Assembly (NCBI RefSeq): GCF_009901565.1
Contig: NZ_WXEW01000015.1
Location: 1-64,000, forward strand
Source: Herbidospora solisilvae
GTDB lineage: Bacteria > Actinomycetota > Actinomycetes > Streptosporangiales > Streptosporangiaceae
Direction: 5' to 3'
Length of the DNA: 64,000 nt
The notes under the pieces are model-generated. The model worked only from the letters and a program-made list of their open reading frames with translations. It was not told where the DNA came from and did not search any database. Shown here one piece after another: positions 34,399-44,390 of this stretch. The stretch's first letter is position 1. Each line of letters opens with the position of its first letter. Position numbers and translations under genes: made by a program.

Positions 34399-34483
34399 GC
34401 GGGGACATCTCCTTCGTCATCCACTCATACCCGAGCGATCCCGCGCAGGTTCCCAGACGGATGTGAGAGCGGGATGAGAGCCG

Positions 34484-37400
34484 TCAGCTCCTGACCCGTC
34501 CCCGGAAGGGGCGGGTGGCCGGGTCGGGCGGCACGCTGACCGGCCGGCCCTCCATCGCGCGCAGGGCGTGCCGCACCCCGGCGTCGAGCTGCGGGTCGGC
34601 GCCGCGGGCCCAGTCGGCGGGGGTGATGAGCACCTCCTCGTCGGGGGTCGCGCCCCGGTTCTCCAGTTCCCAGCCGTAGTTCTCGCTCCAGTGGGCGAAC
34701 CCCGGCACCCGCATCCGGGTGCCGTCGGCGAGCCGGTAGACGCCCCGGATGCCGATGACGCCGCCCCACGTCCGGGTCCCGATGACCGGCCCGAGGCCGA
34801 GCGCCTGGACGGCGGCGGTGATGATGTCGCCGTCCGAGGAGGTCTCCTCGTCGCACAGCACCACGACGGGGCCGCGCGGGGCGTCCATGGGGTAGCTCCT
34901 CGGCTCCTCCCGCCGGGAGAGCTTCCAGCCGACGATGCGCCGGGAGAGCTTCTCCACCACGAGCTGGGAGGTGTTGCCGCCCTGGTTGGCGCGCACGTCG
35001 ACGATCACGGCGTCCTTGGCGAGCTCGTGGGACAGGTCGCGGTGCAGCTGCGCCCAGCCCTCGCGCTGCATGTCGGGCACGTGCAGGTAGCCGATCCGCC
35101 CGCCCGACAGGCGGCGGACCAGCCGGCGCCGGTCGGCCACCCAGGAGTGGTAGCGCAGCCGCCGGTCGTTGACCAGCGGGACCACGGCCACGCGGAAGAC
35201 GCGGGCGCCCGACTCCACGGTCAGCTCGACGGGGTGCCCGTAGGCGGCCCACAGCAGCGGCGCGGGGCCGGTCACCGGGTCGACCGGCACGCCGTCGACG
35301 GCCAGGATCGCGTCGCCGGCCCGCACGCCGGAGCCCTGGAGCGGCGAACGGGCCGCGCTGTCGGACAACTCGGAGGGGAAGATACGCAGGATGCGCCACA
35401 GGCCGTCGGTGTCGGGCCCGATGTCGGCCCCGAGGCGGCCGGTGGGGCTGCGCCAGTGGTGCCGGGCGGCGTACACGTAGGCGTGGGAGGCGCCGAGCTC
35501 GCCCACGACCTCGCGGACCAGGTCGGCGAAGTCCTCCGGGCCGCCGACCCGGTCGAGCCACGGACGGTAGGTCTCCAGCACCTCCGGCCAGTCGACCCCC
35601 GCCATGTCGCCGACCCAGAAGTGGTCGCGCATGATGCGCCCGGCCTCGGCGTAGGCCTGCCGCCAGCGCCGGGCCGGGTCGATCCGCACCCGGACGCGGT
35701 CGAGGTCGACGGTCACGCCGTCGCCGTTCTTGCTCGTCGCCGAGATGACCCGCAGCTCCGAGGCGTCGCCCACGACGATCCGGCAGCCGTCCCCGCTGAC
35801 GGAGAAGAAGTGGACGTCGGTGGCGAGCTCCTCGGTCTTGCGCTTGTCGAGGTCGAACCGTTCGAGCACGGTCGGCTCGCCGGCGCCGCCGCGGCACCAG
35901 ACCAGCCCGCCCTTGACCGGGCGCAGCGCCCAGTAGTGGGCCTCCGGGACCGGCAGCGGCACGATCCGCCCGTCGAGCCCGGCCAGGTCGACGGTGACGG
36001 GCCCGTCGCCGGAGTCGCCGCCGTCGGCCGGCCTGCCCTCGACGGAGGGGGCGAACGGGGAGGCCGCGCCCGCCGCGAGCGGCAGCAGGTAGGGGCGGGT
36101 GCCGTGGGTGATCACCAGGTCGAAGCTGTGGGAGTCGCGGATCATCTCGAAGCCGCGCAGCGACAGGAAGACCAGGTTGCGGCCGTCGCCGGTGAAGGCG
36201 GGCGACATGTCGGTGAAGCGGCCGTCGGTGACGTGCACGATCTCCGTCGCCGGGGTCTCCGGGGCGGGGGTCTCGGTCACCTCGGCGCCCGAGCCGGCGT
36301 CGTCCTCCGGCGCTCCGGGCCGCTGGAGCCGGGCCATCCGGATGGCGTGACCGCGGGACACCGGGTGGCACCACACCAGCCACTGGGAGCGCGGGTCGAA
36401 CCCCAGGTCGCTGATCACGCCGTGCTCGGTCCGGGTGAGCTCGGTGACCGTGCCGGTCTCCGGGTCGACCAGGAGCAGGCGGCCGTCGTGGGAGGCGACC
36501 GCGATCACCGAGCCGTCGGGGGCGGCCTCCATCTCCTCGACCTGGCCCAGTTCGCCGGCGGCGACGGTCCGGGTGGGGCCGCCGGGCACGCCCAGCTCGA
36601 TGGCGTCCTCGCCGGGGGCGTCGGTCACCCACGCGGCCGGGCCGTTGACGCGTCTGCCCAGGTCGTCGGGTTCGGCGTCGTCGGCGCGTTCGAACCGGCC
36701 CAGCACGATGGGCAGCCGGGCCCGGCCGCGCCCGGACAGCAGCCGGACCGGGCCGTCCTCGTGGGTCACCCAGTGGACGGCCCCGCCCACCTCGACGGCG
36801 CTGGCGCGGCCGGTGGTGTCGCAGGCGGCGTCCTCGGGGCGGGGGCTGGCCCAGAAGGGCTGACGGCCGCGGCCGGCGCCGCCGAGGCGCACCTCCAGCG
36901 GTTCGGGCTCGGCGTCGAGGCCGGGCAGCAGCCACAGGCTCCCGGCGCGGGCGTAGACGATCCGGGTGCCGTCGGTGGCCGCCTGGCGGGCGTAGAAGTC
37001 CTCATGGTGGGTGTGCTTGCGGAGGTCGCCGCCGTCGTACCGGACCGAATAGAGGTTGCCGGTCCCCTCGTGGTCGGAGAGGAACACGATCCGGCCGCCG
37101 ACCAGCATCGGCGCGGCGAGCTGGCCCTCGTGGCCGGTCAGCAGGCGGCGTCCGTCGAGCCACAGGCGGCCCATGCCGCCGCCCCGGTAGCGCTTCCAGT
37201 GGGCGGGGTCGTGCCCGGCCGAGGCGGTCAGCAGCAGCGTGCGCCCGTCGCGCAGGTCGAGGTCGCTGACGGGGCCGTAGGGCAGCCGCTCCCCCGGGCC
37301 GCCGTCGACCGGCACGGTCCGCGCCCACGTCCAGTGGGCGAACGGCTGGTCGTGGGAGCTGCCCGCGATCACGGTCCGGGCGTCGCGCCAGCCGTGCACC

Positions 37401-37669
37401 CGCGCGCCGCTGCCGCCCCAGTGGGTGAGCTGCTCGATCGCGCCGCCGTCGACCGGGGCGACGTACACCTCCGCGGGGATCCGGCCACCCTGCCAGGCGA
37501 CCGACGCGCCGTCGGGCGACAACCGGGGATGGGCGGCCCCCACCTGCTCGACCGTGAGGCGCCAGGCCCGCCCGCCGTCGAGCGGAGCGATCCAAACGTC
37601 GTCTTCGGCGACGAACGTCAGAAGATCATGATGGATGTGAGGAAACCGGAGGTATGACCCGCTAGGCAC
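34484..37669 (-). CDS. tricorn-like protease (S41 family)
   Basis: A ~1,061-residue cytoplasmic peptidase thought to degrade peptides released by larger proteases such as the proteasome. The N-terminal ~650 residues are beta-propeller repeats (LRFPHIHHDLLTFVAEDDVW; several WxxDGRRLL-type blades). Then come the helical C1 domain (MRDHFWVGDMAGVDW), the catalytic His in GELGASHAYVYAA (~727), a PDZ domain (SGVRAGDAILAVDG), the catalytic Ser in EETSSDGD (~945) and the Glu of NRGATPDEEV. GTG at 37669 lies at the predicted transcription start of a promoter (TTGCC then TAGCAT), so it may be leaderless. GTG at 37675 and ATG at 37717 are alternatives. Confidence 0.88.
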   Translation of the reverse strand: MPSGSYLRFPHIHHDLLTFVAEDDVWIAPLDGGRAWRLTVEQVGAAHPRLSPDGASVAWQGGRIPAEVYVAPVDGGAIEQLTHWGGSGARVHGWRDARTVIAGSSHDQPFAHWTWARTVPVDGGPGERLPYGPVSDLDLRDGRTLLLTASAGHDPAHWKRYRGGGMGRLWLDGRRLLTGHEGQLAAPMLVGGRIVFLSDHEGTGNLYSVRYDGGDLRKHTHHEDFYARQAATDGTRIVYARAGSLWLLPGLDAEPEPLEVRLGGAGRGRQPFWASPRPEDAACDTTGRASAVEVGGAVHWVTHEDGPVRLLSGRGRARLPIVLGRFERADDAEPDDLGRRVNGPAAWVTDAPGEDAIELGVPGGPTRTVAAGELGQVEEMEAAPDGSVIAVASHDGRLLLVDPETGTVTELTRTEHGVISDLGFDPRSQWLVWCHPVSRGHAIRMARLQRPGAPEDDAGSGAEVTETPAPETPATEIVHVTDGRFTDMSPAFTGDGRNLVFLSLRGFEMIRDSHSFDLVITHGTRPYLLPLAAGAASPFAPSVEGRPADGGDSGDGPVTVDLAGLDGRIVPLPVPEAHYWALRPVKGGLVWCRGGAGEPTVLERFDLDKRKTEELATDVHFFSVSGDGCRIVVGDASELRVISATSKNGDGVTVDLDRVRVRIDPARRWRQAYAEAGRIMRDHFWVGDMAGVDWPEVLETYRPWLDRVGGPEDFADLVREVVGELGASHAYVYAARHHWRSPTGRLGADIGPDTDGLWRILRIFPSELSDSAARSPLQGSGVRAGDAILAVDGVPVDPVTGPAPLLWAAYGHPVELTVESGARVFRVAVVPLVNDRRLRYHSWVADRRRLVRRLSGGRIGYLHVPDMQREGWAQLHRDLSHELAKDAVIVDVRANQGGNTSQLVVEKLSRRIVGWKLSRREEPRSYPMDAPRGPVVVLCDEETSSDGDIITAAVQALGLGPVIGTRTWGGVIGIRGVYRLADGTRMRVPGFAHWSENYGWELENRGATPDEEVLITPADWARGADPQLDAGVRHALRAMEGRPVSVPPDPATRPFRGRVRS

Positions 37670-37812
37670 CCCCACAATGCTAATCCCAGCCCTGGTGAAG
37701 GCAAGATCGTTACCCATGGGGCGCCTGGGACGGGGCTTACGCGAAGCGAACACGATCACGGATAGAGTGACGCGAAACTTCAGCAATGGACGAATAAAGG
37801 GAAGGCAACGCA

Positions 37813-38676
37813 GTGACCCACACGAATCGGCAGAAACCCCTGGCCCTCAGCCAGGCCCGTCGCATCCGGTTGGGGGTCGGTGCAGTGATCCTCTCGCTCT
37901 TCGCGGTGACCGCGTGCACGAGCGCGGACGGCAACACGGCGGCGCCCGGCGAAGAGCCGCCCCCGTCGTCGGCCGCCCCGTCGATCTCGGCGATCCCCTC
38001 GACGCTGCCGGACCAGCCGACCGCGCCCCCGACGCCGGTCGACCCCAGGAACGTCAAGTGCGAGTACCGCAAGGACGACACCGGCGTGCCGAGCAAGTTC
38101 GTGGGCATGCCCCCGGCCAAGCCGATGAAGGCCGCGCTCAACGCCAAGAACATGACGCTCAAGACCAACCAGGGCGACATCGTCATCGAGCTGGTGCCCG
38201 AGTCGACGCCGTGCACGGTCAACTCGTTCTACTTCCTGGCGAAGAAGAACTACTTCGACAACACCCTGTGCCACCGGCTCACCACGACCGAGAGCAACGG
38301 TCTCGACCTGCTGCAGTGCGGTGACCCGCAGGCCAAGGGCGACGGCAAGAACAAGACCGACGGCACCGGCGGCCCCGGCTACCTGTTCCCCGACGAGAAC
38401 CTCGGCCCGGCCTACACGCGCGGCGTGGTCTTCATGGCCCAGGGCGGCGACGCGGCCAACTCCAACGGCAGCCAGTTCGCCATCTCCTTCAGCGACGAGG
38501 CGGCCCAGCTCCCGGCGGCGTACACGCCGTTCGGGGTGGTGACCAAGGGCCTCGACGTGGTCGACAAGATCGCCGCGGGCGGGGTCATCAAGAACGAGGA
38601 CGACATCCTGTCGGAGGACGGCGGCTCCAACGCGCCGAAGATCCGCGTGGTGATCAAGGACGTCATCGTCAAGTAG
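37813..38676 (+). CDS. cyclophilin-type peptidyl-prolyl isomerase, lipoprotein
   Basis: A 287-residue exported isomerase. The signal peptide ends in a lipobox, LFAVTAC, with Cys35 as the lipid anchor. A Pro/Ser/Ala-rich linker (residues ~40-78) leads to the cyclophilin domain: LKTNQGDIVIELVP, YFLAKKNYFDNTLCHRL, LLQCGDP, MAQGGDAANSNGSQFAIS and TPFGVVTKGLDVVDKI. Four further Cys residues sit at the same places as in the membrane-bound paralogue at 43494. GTG at 37813 has AAGGGAAGG upstream. It is divergent from the tricorn-like gene. Confidence 0.92.
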   Translation: MTHTNRQKPLALSQARRIRLGVGAVILSLFAVTACTSADGNTAAPGEEPPPSSAAPSISAIPSTLPDQPTAPPTPVDPRNVKCEYRKDDTGVPSKFVGMPPAKPMKAALNAKNMTLKTNQGDIVIELVPESTPCTVNSFYFLAKKNYFDNTLCHRLTTTESNGLDLLQCGDPQAKGDGKNKTDGTGGPGYLFPDENLGPAYTRGVVFMAQGGDAANSNGSQFAISFSDEAAQLPAAYTPFGVVTKGLDVVDKIAAGGVIKNEDDILSEDGGSNAPKIRVVIKDVIVK

Positions 38677-38686
38677 GCGTCTCCAT

Positions 38687-38726
38687 CGAAGGGCGGGTCC
38701 ACCCGGACCCGCCCTTCGGTGTTTCT
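38687..38726 (+). terminator. terminator after lipoprotein isomerase
   Basis: A perfect 14-bp stem (38687-38700 with 38705-38718) and 4-nt loop begin 10 nt after the stop codon and are followed by GTGTTTCT. It closes the isomerase transcript before the methyltransferase gene. Confidence 0.85.
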
Positions 38727-38826
38727 GGAGACATGAATCCCATCAGAACCCCTAGAATCTCGCGAAAGGCGAATCTTTCCCCAGATTCCAGGCATGAGTG
38801 CCATTCCCCTGACCGGAGGCCACCCG

Positions 38827-39642
38827 TTGTCCGAGCACGAGCCGGCACCGTCGTGGGTCATCGACCCGCACAAGCCCAGCGTCGCCCGGATGTACGACTA
38901 CTACCTCGGCGGCAAGGACAACTTCGCCGCCGACCGGGAAGCCGCCGACGAGATCCTCGCCCGCATGCCGTACGTCCGCGACTTCACCCGGGAGAACCGC
39001 GCGTTCCTGTCACGGGTCGTCCGGCTGCTGGCCGCCCGGGGGATCCGGCAGTTCCTCGACATCGGCTCCGGCCTGCCGACCCGGGAGAACACCCACCAGG
39101 TCGCCCAGGCGGTCGCCCCCGACGCCCGTGTCGTCTACGTCGACAACGACCCCATCGTGCTGGCCCACGGGCGGGCGCTGCTGGCCAAGAACCGCAACAC
39201 CGCCGTCGTCCGGGCCGACCTGCACGACCCCAAGGGCATCATCGACCACCCCGAGGTGCGGTCCCTCATCGACTTCTCCCAGCCGGTGGCGATCATGCTG
39301 CTGGCCATCCTGCACTTCGTGCCCGACGACGACGAGGCGTCCCGGATCGTGCGGGAGCTGCGGGTGCCGATGGTGCCGGGCAGCTACCTGGTGATGTCCC
39401 ACGGCCACATGGGCGAGGTCGACGACGACCTCCAGGAGGTCGTGTACAAGACGTACCGGCAGACCACCAGCGGGAACATCACGGCCCGCACCTCCTCGCA
39501 GGTCGCGGCCTACTTCGAGGGCATGGAGCTGCTGGAGCCCGGAATCGTCCAAGTGGGGGTCTGGCGACCGGAGATCAGGGGGCTGGCCGACGCCGACCCC
39601 CGCAAGGCCGGCTTCTTCGGCGCCGTCGGCGTCGTCAGGTAA
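38827..39642 (+). CDS. SAM-dependent methyltransferase, DUF574 (PF04672) type
   Basis: A 271-residue protein of the S-adenosyl methyltransferase family expanded in Streptomyces and Streptosporangiaceae. Markers are the start SVARMYDYYLGGKDNFAADR, REAADEILARMPYVRDFTRENR, the SAM-binding FLDIGSGLPTRENTHQVA, VVYVDNDPIVLAHG, and HFVPDDDEA. Substrate is unknown. I chose TTG at 38827 because GGAGG lies seven nt upstream; ATG at 38794 adds 11 residues and has only a weak site. It stands alone between two terminators. Confidence 0.88.
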   Translation: MSEHEPAPSWVIDPHKPSVARMYDYYLGGKDNFAADREAADEILARMPYVRDFTRENRAFLSRVVRLLAARGIRQFLDIGSGLPTRENTHQVAQAVAPDARVVYVDNDPIVLAHGRALLAKNRNTAVVRADLHDPKGIIDHPEVRSLIDFSQPVAIMLLAILHFVPDDDEASRIVRELRVPMVPGSYLVMSHGHMGEVDDDLQEVVYKTYRQTTSGNITARTSSQVAAYFEGMELLEPGIVQVGVWRPEIRGLADADPRKAGFFGAVGVVR

Positions 39643-39647
39643 AAGCA

Positions 39648-39680
39648 GAAAGGGCCGGTCCTTTACGGACCGGCCCTTTC
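39648..39680. terminator. bidirectional terminator between methyltransferase and aspS
   Basis: A 14-bp perfect stem GAAAGGGCCGGTCC/GGACCGGCCCTTTC with a 5-nt loop (39648-39661, 39667-39680) lies between convergent genes. A-rich and T-rich flanks are on both sides, so it can serve both transcripts. Confidence 0.9.
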
Positions 39681-39686
39681 CCTTTG

Positions 39687-41414
39687 CTAGGCCTTGGGCG
39701 TGGCGTCGACGCCCGCCTCCTTGCGCTGCGCCGGGGTGATCGGCGTGGGCGCGGCGGTCAGCGGGTCGAAGCCGGAGGCCGTCTTCGGGAAGGCGATCAC
39801 GTCGCGGATCGACTCGCCACCCGCCAGCAGCATGCAGATCCGGTCCCAGCCGTAGGCGATGCCGCCGTGCGGCGGCGGGCCGTACTTGAACGCCTCCAGC
39901 AGGAAGCCGAACTTGCTCTCGGCCTCCTCCTTGGAGATGCCCAGCACGTCGAAGACCCGCTGCTGCATCTCGGCGCGGTGGATTCGGATCGAGCCGCCAC
40001 CGATCTCCATGCCGTTGCAGACCATGTCGTAGGCGTAGGCCAGGGCCTCGCCCGGGTGGTCCTGGAAGTTGTCGCTCCACTCGGGCTTGGGGCCGGTGAA
40101 GGGGTGGTGGACGGCAGTCCAGCCGCCCTCGCCGTCGTCTTCGAACATGGGCGCGTCGACGACCCACAGGAACGACCACTGCGACTCGTCGATCAGCTGC
40201 TTGCGGCGGCCGATCTCCAGCCGGGCCGCGCCGAGCAGCTCACGCGAGGCGTGCCGGGCGCCGGCCGCGAAGAAGATCGCGTCGCCGACCTCGGCGCCGG
40301 TCGCCGCGCGCAGCCCGGCGGTCTCGGCCTCGGACAGGTTCTTGGCCACCGGGCCGCCGAACCCGTCTTCCTGGACGAGCACGTAGGCGAGCCCGCGCGC
40401 GCCCCGCGACTTGGCCCACTCCTGCCAGCCGTCGAGCTCCTTGCGGGTCTGCGACGCGCCGCCCGGCATGACCACCGCGCCGACGTACTCGTTCTGGAAC
40501 ACCCGGAAGGTGGTGTCCTTGAAGTAGTCGGTCAGGTCGACCAGCTCGCAGCCGAACCGCAGGTCGGGCTTGTCGGAGCCGAATCGGGCCATCGCGTCGG
40601 CATAGGTCATGCGGGGCAGCGGGGAGGGCAGCTCGTAGCCGAGCGTCTCCTTCCACACCCGGCCGATGAGCGCCTCGCCGAGCTCCATGACGTCGTCCTG
40701 GTCGACGAACGACATCTCGATGTCGATCTGGGTGAACTCCGGCTGCCGGTCGGCCCGCAGGTCCTCGTCGCGGAAGCACTTGGTCAGCTGGTAGTAGCGC
40801 TCCAGGCCGGCCACCATGAGGAGCTGCTTGAACAGCTGGGGCGACTGGGGCAGGGCGTACCAGTTGCCCGGCTGGAGCCGCACCGGCACCAGGAAGTCGC
40901 GGGCGCCCTCCGGGGTCGAACGGGTCAGGTTCGGCGTCTCGACGTAGACGAACCCGCGCTCGTTCATCACCTCGTTGACCAGGTAGGTCGCCTTCGACCG
41001 GATGCGCAGCGCGTCGCCGAGCTGCTGGCGGCGGATGTCGAGGTAGCGGTACTTGAGCCGGGCCTCCTCGGAGACGCCCGAGGCGCCCTCGATCGGGAAC
41101 GGCAGCGGGGCCGCCTCGCTCAGCACCTCGACCTCGGAGGCGACGACCTCGATCCCGCCGGTGGGGATGTCGGGATTCTCGTTGCCCTCGGGCCGCACCC
41201 GGACCTCTCCGACGACCTTCACGCAGTATTCGGAGCGCAGGCCGTGGGCGTCGTCCTCCTCGCGGAAGACGACCTGGGCGGAGCCGGAGGAGTCGCGCAG
41301 GTCGATGAAGACCACGCCGCCGTGGTCACGACGACGGGCGACCCATCCGGCCAGCGTCACCTGTTGGCCGGCGTGCTCGGGGCGCAACGTCCCGGCCTGG
41401 TGGGTGCGGATCAC
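39687..41414 (-). CDS. aspS: aspartyl-tRNA synthetase
   Basis: AspRS, 575 residues, with the N-terminal OB-fold anticodon domain ([21 protein letters not shown]), class II motif 2 ([23 protein letters not shown]), the bacterial GAD insertion (residues ~300-420) and motif 3 ([17 protein letters not shown]). Many actinobacteria lack AsnRS and use a non-discriminating AspRS with GatCAB; that cannot be decided here. GTG at 41414 overlaps the hisS stop as GTGA. Confidence 0.97.
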   Translation of the reverse strand: MIRTHQAGTLRPEHAGQQVTLAGWVARRRDHGGVVFIDLRDSSGSAQVVFREEDDAHGLRSEYCVKVVGEVRVRPEGNENPDIPTGGIEVVASEVEVLSEAAPLPFPIEGASGVSEEARLKYRYLDIRRQQLGDALRIRSKATYLVNEVMNERGFVYVETPNLTRSTPEGARDFLVPVRLQPGNWYALPQSPQLFKQLLMVAGLERYYQLTKCFRDEDLRADRQPEFTQIDIEMSFVDQDDVMELGEALIGRVWKETLGYELPSPLPRMTYADAMARFGSDKPDLRFGCELVDLTDYFKDTTFRVFQNEYVGAVVMPGGASQTRKELDGWQEWAKSRGARGLAYVLVQEDGFGGPVAKNLSEAETAGLRAATGAEVGDAIFFAAGARHASRELLGAARLEIGRRKQLIDESQWSFLWVVDAPMFEDDGEGGWTAVHHPFTGPKPEWSDNFQDHPGEALAYAYDMVCNGMEIGGGSIRIHRAEMQQRVFDVLGISKEEAESKFGFLLEAFKYGPPPHGGIAYGWDRICMLLAGGESIRDVIAFPKTASGFDPLTAAPTPITPAQRKEAGVDATPKA

Positions 41415-42667
41415 AAGAGTTTCCCTTTCAGGGTGTCGACGATCGAGGCGAGGGACACCTCGGTCTGTTCAGCGGTTTCCAGGTCCTTCAGCTGTACGGC
41501 CCCCGCCTCCAGGTCGCGCTCACCGAGGATCAGCGCGTATCGGGCCCCCGACTTCGACGCCGCCTTCATGGACCCCTTGAGCCCTCGGGCCCCGTAGGCC
41601 ATGTCGGCCGCGAGCCCTGCCCGGCGCAGCTCGGTGAGCAGCGCGAACGCGCGGCGGCGGGCCTCCTCGCCCAGCGGCACGGCGTAGACGTCGACCGTCG
41701 AGACGGCCGCGGTGGCGACCTGCTCGGCCTCCATGGCCAGCACGGTGCGGTCGAGCCCGAGCCCGAAGCCGATGCCGGGCAGCGGCGGCCCGCCGATGGA
41801 CTCCGACAGCCCGTCGTAGCGGCCGCCACCGCCGACGGCCGACTGCGCCCCCAGCAGAGGGTGGTCGAACTCGAAGGTGGTGCGGGTGTAGTAGTCGAGG
41901 CCGCGCACCAGGCGCGGGTTGTCGGTCCACGGGATCGACAGGTCGGCCAGGGCGGTGCGCACCTGGTCGTGGTGGGCCTTGCAGGCGGCGCACAGGTGGT
42001 CGGTGACCAGCGGCGCCCCTTCGAGCTGGGCCTTGACCTCGGGACGCTTGTCGTCGAGGACGCGCAGCGGGTTGATCTCGACGCGGGCGCGGGTGGCCTC
42101 GTCGAGGTCGAGGGCACGCAGGAAGTCCTGCAGGGCGGCCCGGTAGATCGGGCGGCACTCGGCGCAGCCGAGCGTGTTCAACAGCAGCGTCAGCCGCTGG
42201 AGGCCGAGCTGCTGGTACCAGTCCCACGCGATGGCGATCGTCTCGGCGTCGACCAGCGGGTCGTCGCTGCCGATCGCCTCAAGGTCGACCTGGTAGAACT
42301 GCCGGTAACGCCCGGCCTGGGGCCGCTCGTAACGGAAGGCGGGGCCGACGGCCCAGACCTTCGCGGGCAGCTGGCCGTTGTGCAGGCCGTGCTCCAGCAC
42401 CGCCCGCAGCACACCCGCGGTGAACTCGGGCCGCAGCGTGACCGATCGGCCGCCCCGGTCCTGGAAGGTGTACATCTCCTTGGTCACGACGTCGGTCGAC
42501 TCGCCGACGCCGCGCGCGTAGAGCTGGGTGTCCTCGAACACCGGCAGTTCGAGGTAGCCGTAACCGGCCCTGGTCACGGTGGCGGCGAAGGTGTCGATCG
42601 CCCGCCGGAACGCCGCCGAACGGGGCGGCGTGTATTCGCTAACGCCCTTGGGCGCCTGGAAGGTCAT
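41411..42667 (-). CDS. hisS: histidyl-tRNA synthetase
   Basis: HisRS, 418 residues. It shows class II motif 2 ([24 protein letters not shown]), the histidine-A motif [24 protein letters not shown], motif 3 [10 protein letters not shown], and a C-terminal anticodon domain. A Cys-x2-Cys pair (CAEC and CAAC, residues ~175 and 230) is present in the insertion domain. ATG at 42667 has GAGGA five nt upstream and overlaps the MBL stop by one base; GTG at 42670 is an alternative. Confidence 0.96.
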   Translation of the reverse strand: MTFQAPKGVSEYTPPRSAAFRRAIDTFAATVTRAGYGYLELPVFEDTQLYARGVGESTDVVTKEMYTFQDRGGRSVTLRPEFTAGVLRAVLEHGLHNGQLPAKVWAVGPAFRYERPQAGRYRQFYQVDLEAIGSDDPLVDAETIAIAWDWYQQLGLQRLTLLLNTLGCAECRPIYRAALQDFLRALDLDEATRARVEINPLRVLDDKRPEVKAQLEGAPLVTDHLCAACKAHHDQVRTALADLSIPWTDNPRLVRGLDYYTRTTFEFDHPLLGAQSAVGGGGRYDGLSESIGGPPLPGIGFGLGLDRTVLAMEAEQVATAAVSTVDVYAVPLGEEARRRAFALLTELRRAGLAADMAYGARGLKGSMKAASKSGARYALILGERDLEAGAVQLKDLETAEQTEVSLASIVDTLKGKLL

Positions 42668-43347
42668 CACAGTCCTCGGTTCGGGCCGGGCGCCCCGTGC
42701 TCCAGATCTTTCAGGAACGGGTTGCTGGCGCGCTCGCGGCCGATGGTCGTCTGGGGTCCGTGACCGGGGAGAACCACCGTTTCGTCCGGCAGTGTCAACG
42801 TCTTGGCGAGACTGCCGAGCATGGCCTGGTGGTCGCCGCCGGGCAGATCGGTGCGGCCGATGGAGTCTCGGAACAACAGGTCGCCGCTGAACAACACGTG
42901 TTCGTCGTCGAGCCTGAAGGTCACCGACCCCCCGGTATGGCCCGGCCGGTGGTCGACGACCAGCTCGAGGCCGGCCAGCTCCAGGACGGCGCCGTCGGTG
43001 AGCTCGCGGACGTCGTCGGGCTCGCTGAACTCCAGCCCGCCGAACAACTGTTTGCTCATCGCGCCGAATCCACGGCCCGGATCGCTCAGCAGAACCCGAT
43101 CATCGGGATGAATCCAGGCAGGAATTTCACGAGCTCCACAAACCGGACCGACCGACCACATGTGGTCGATGTGCCCGTGGGTCAGGACCACCGCGACCGG
43201 CTTCAGCCGGTGCTCGCGGATCAGCTCGTCGAGGCCCTCCTCAGCGTTCTGACCTGGGTCGACGACCACGCATTCGGCGCCCGCGGCGGGCGCGACGACG
43301 TAGCAGTTGGTCTGGAACGACCCGGCTGGGAACCCTGCGATCAACAA
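42667..43347 (-). CDS. MBL-fold metal-dependent hydrolase (glyoxalase II-like)
   Basis: A 226-residue metallo-beta-lactamase-fold hydrolase. The metal site is seen in [11 protein letters not shown] (HxHxDH), [32 protein letters not shown] with the bridging Asp, and [12 protein letters not shown]. This layout matches the short glyoxalase II-like/YcbL group; the true substrate is unknown. The start is TTG at 43347 (or 43344). It heads the MBL-hisS-aspS transcription unit and is divergent from the isomerase gene. Confidence 0.9.
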   Translation of the reverse strand: MLIAGFPAGSFQTNCYVVAPAAGAECVVVDPGQNAEEGLDELIREHRLKPVAVVLTHGHIDHMWSVGPVCGAREIPAWIHPDDRVLLSDPGRGFGAMSKQLFGGLEFSEPDDVRELTDGAVLELAGLELVVDHRPGHTGGSVTFRLDDEHVLFSGDLLFRDSIGRTDLPGGDHQAMLGSLAKTLTLPDETVVLPGHGPQTTIGRERASNPFLKDLEHGAPGPNRGL

Positions 43348-43493
43348 CGGAGCGGCCTCGATGTCTCAAAGGATTGAGCGAGCGAATGTAACCGAAGGGT
43401 ACCGGTGCGGGTCGGCGGGCTGCGAACCAATACCCGTGTGCCGATACGATTCGCCCACCTCAATAGTCATTCTTGGACAGTCGGGAGGACGAA

Positions 43494-44333
43494 GTGGTCA
43501 CCGGGAAGGACCGGCAGAAGCAACTCGCGCGCGAACACCACGAGCGCCAGCAGGCCGCACGCGTCCAACGTGAGCGCATCGCGAAGCGGAACGCCGCCAT
43601 CGGGACCACCGCCGGTGTCGTGGTCGTCATCGCGGGCATCGTCGCGGCGGCGATCTTCCTGACGGGCGGCGACGACGCCGACCCGGCCACCGCGGCGGCG
43701 TCCGCCTCGGCCAACCCGGCCGAGAGCGCGGCGGCGGCCCCCGCGGAACCCCTGCCCTTCGACAAGGGCACCGGCAGGTGCGACTACGTGAGCGACCCGG
43801 CGGGTGCGGCCAAGGACGTCGGCAAGCCCGACCCCAAGGTCGCCGCGGCCCCGGCGGTCATGAAGATCGACACCAACCTGGGCGTCATCCAGGCCGACCT
43901 CGACGGCGCCAAGGCGCCGTGCACGGTCGGCTCGTTCACGCACCTGGCGAGCAAGGGCTACTTCGCCAACACGAAGTGCCACCGCCTCACCACCGAGGGC
44001 ATCAAGGTGCTCCAGTGCGGCGACCCCACCGCCACCGGCAGCGGCGGCCCCGGCTACCGCTTCGTCGACGAGAACCTCGAGGGCGCCAGCTACAAGCGGG
44101 GCGTGCTGGCCATGGCCAACAGCGGCCCGAACACCAACGGCAGCCAGTTCTTCATCGTCTACGGCGACGAGACCGACACCCTGCCCGACTCGTACACGCC
44201 CTTCGGCACGATCACCAAGGGCCTGGACCTCGTCGACAAGGTGGCCAAGGCGGGCGTCGAGGGCGGCGGCGGCGACGGAACGCCGAAGCAGGCTGTGGAA
44301 ATCAAAGACGTGACAATTACCGGCAAGAGCTGA
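43494..44333 (+). CDS. cyclophilin-type peptidyl-prolyl isomerase, membrane-anchored
   Basis: A 279-residue isomerase. A cytoplasmic basic head (TGKDRQKQLAREHHERQQAA) precedes one membrane helix (IGTTAGVVVVIAGIVAAAIFL), an Ala/Pro-rich linker and an extracytoplasmic cyclophilin domain with KIDTNLGVIQADL, CHRLTTEGIKVLQCGDP, NTNGSQFFIVYGD and TPFGTITKGLDLVDKVA. Cys residues in RCDYV, APCTVGSF, KCHRL and LQCGDP match those of the lipoprotein paralogue. GTG at 43494 has GGGAGG five nt upstream; an upstream TTG at 43473 is rejected. Confidence 0.93.
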   Translation: MVTGKDRQKQLAREHHERQQAARVQRERIAKRNAAIGTTAGVVVVIAGIVAAAIFLTGGDDADPATAAASASANPAESAAAAPAEPLPFDKGTGRCDYVSDPAGAAKDVGKPDPKVAAAPAVMKIDTNLGVIQADLDGAKAPCTVGSFTHLASKGYFANTKCHRLTTEGIKVLQCGDPTATGSGGPGYRFVDENLEGASYKRGVLAMANSGPNTNGSQFFIVYGDETDTLPDSYTPFGTITKGLDLVDKVAKAGVEGGGGDGTPKQAVEIKDVTITGKS

Positions 44334-44390
44334 CGTAATACAACCAAGGGCTAAACGCCCTGGAGGCTGATTCGAGTGCGGGAGGACACG

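Noticed and set aside
34425-36935. 836-codon minus-strand frame alongside the protease
   Set aside because: A same-strand frame shift of the tricorn-like gene with Arg/Pro-rich nonsense composition.
34568-37657. 1,029-codon plus-strand open frame
   Set aside because: Antisense to the tricorn-like protease, with only Val/Gly/Arg/Ala-biased sequence.
37813-44333. Horizontal transfer of the isomerase-methyltransferase stretch
   Set aside because: Codon use and GC match the surroundings and no mobile element or tRNA is next to it.
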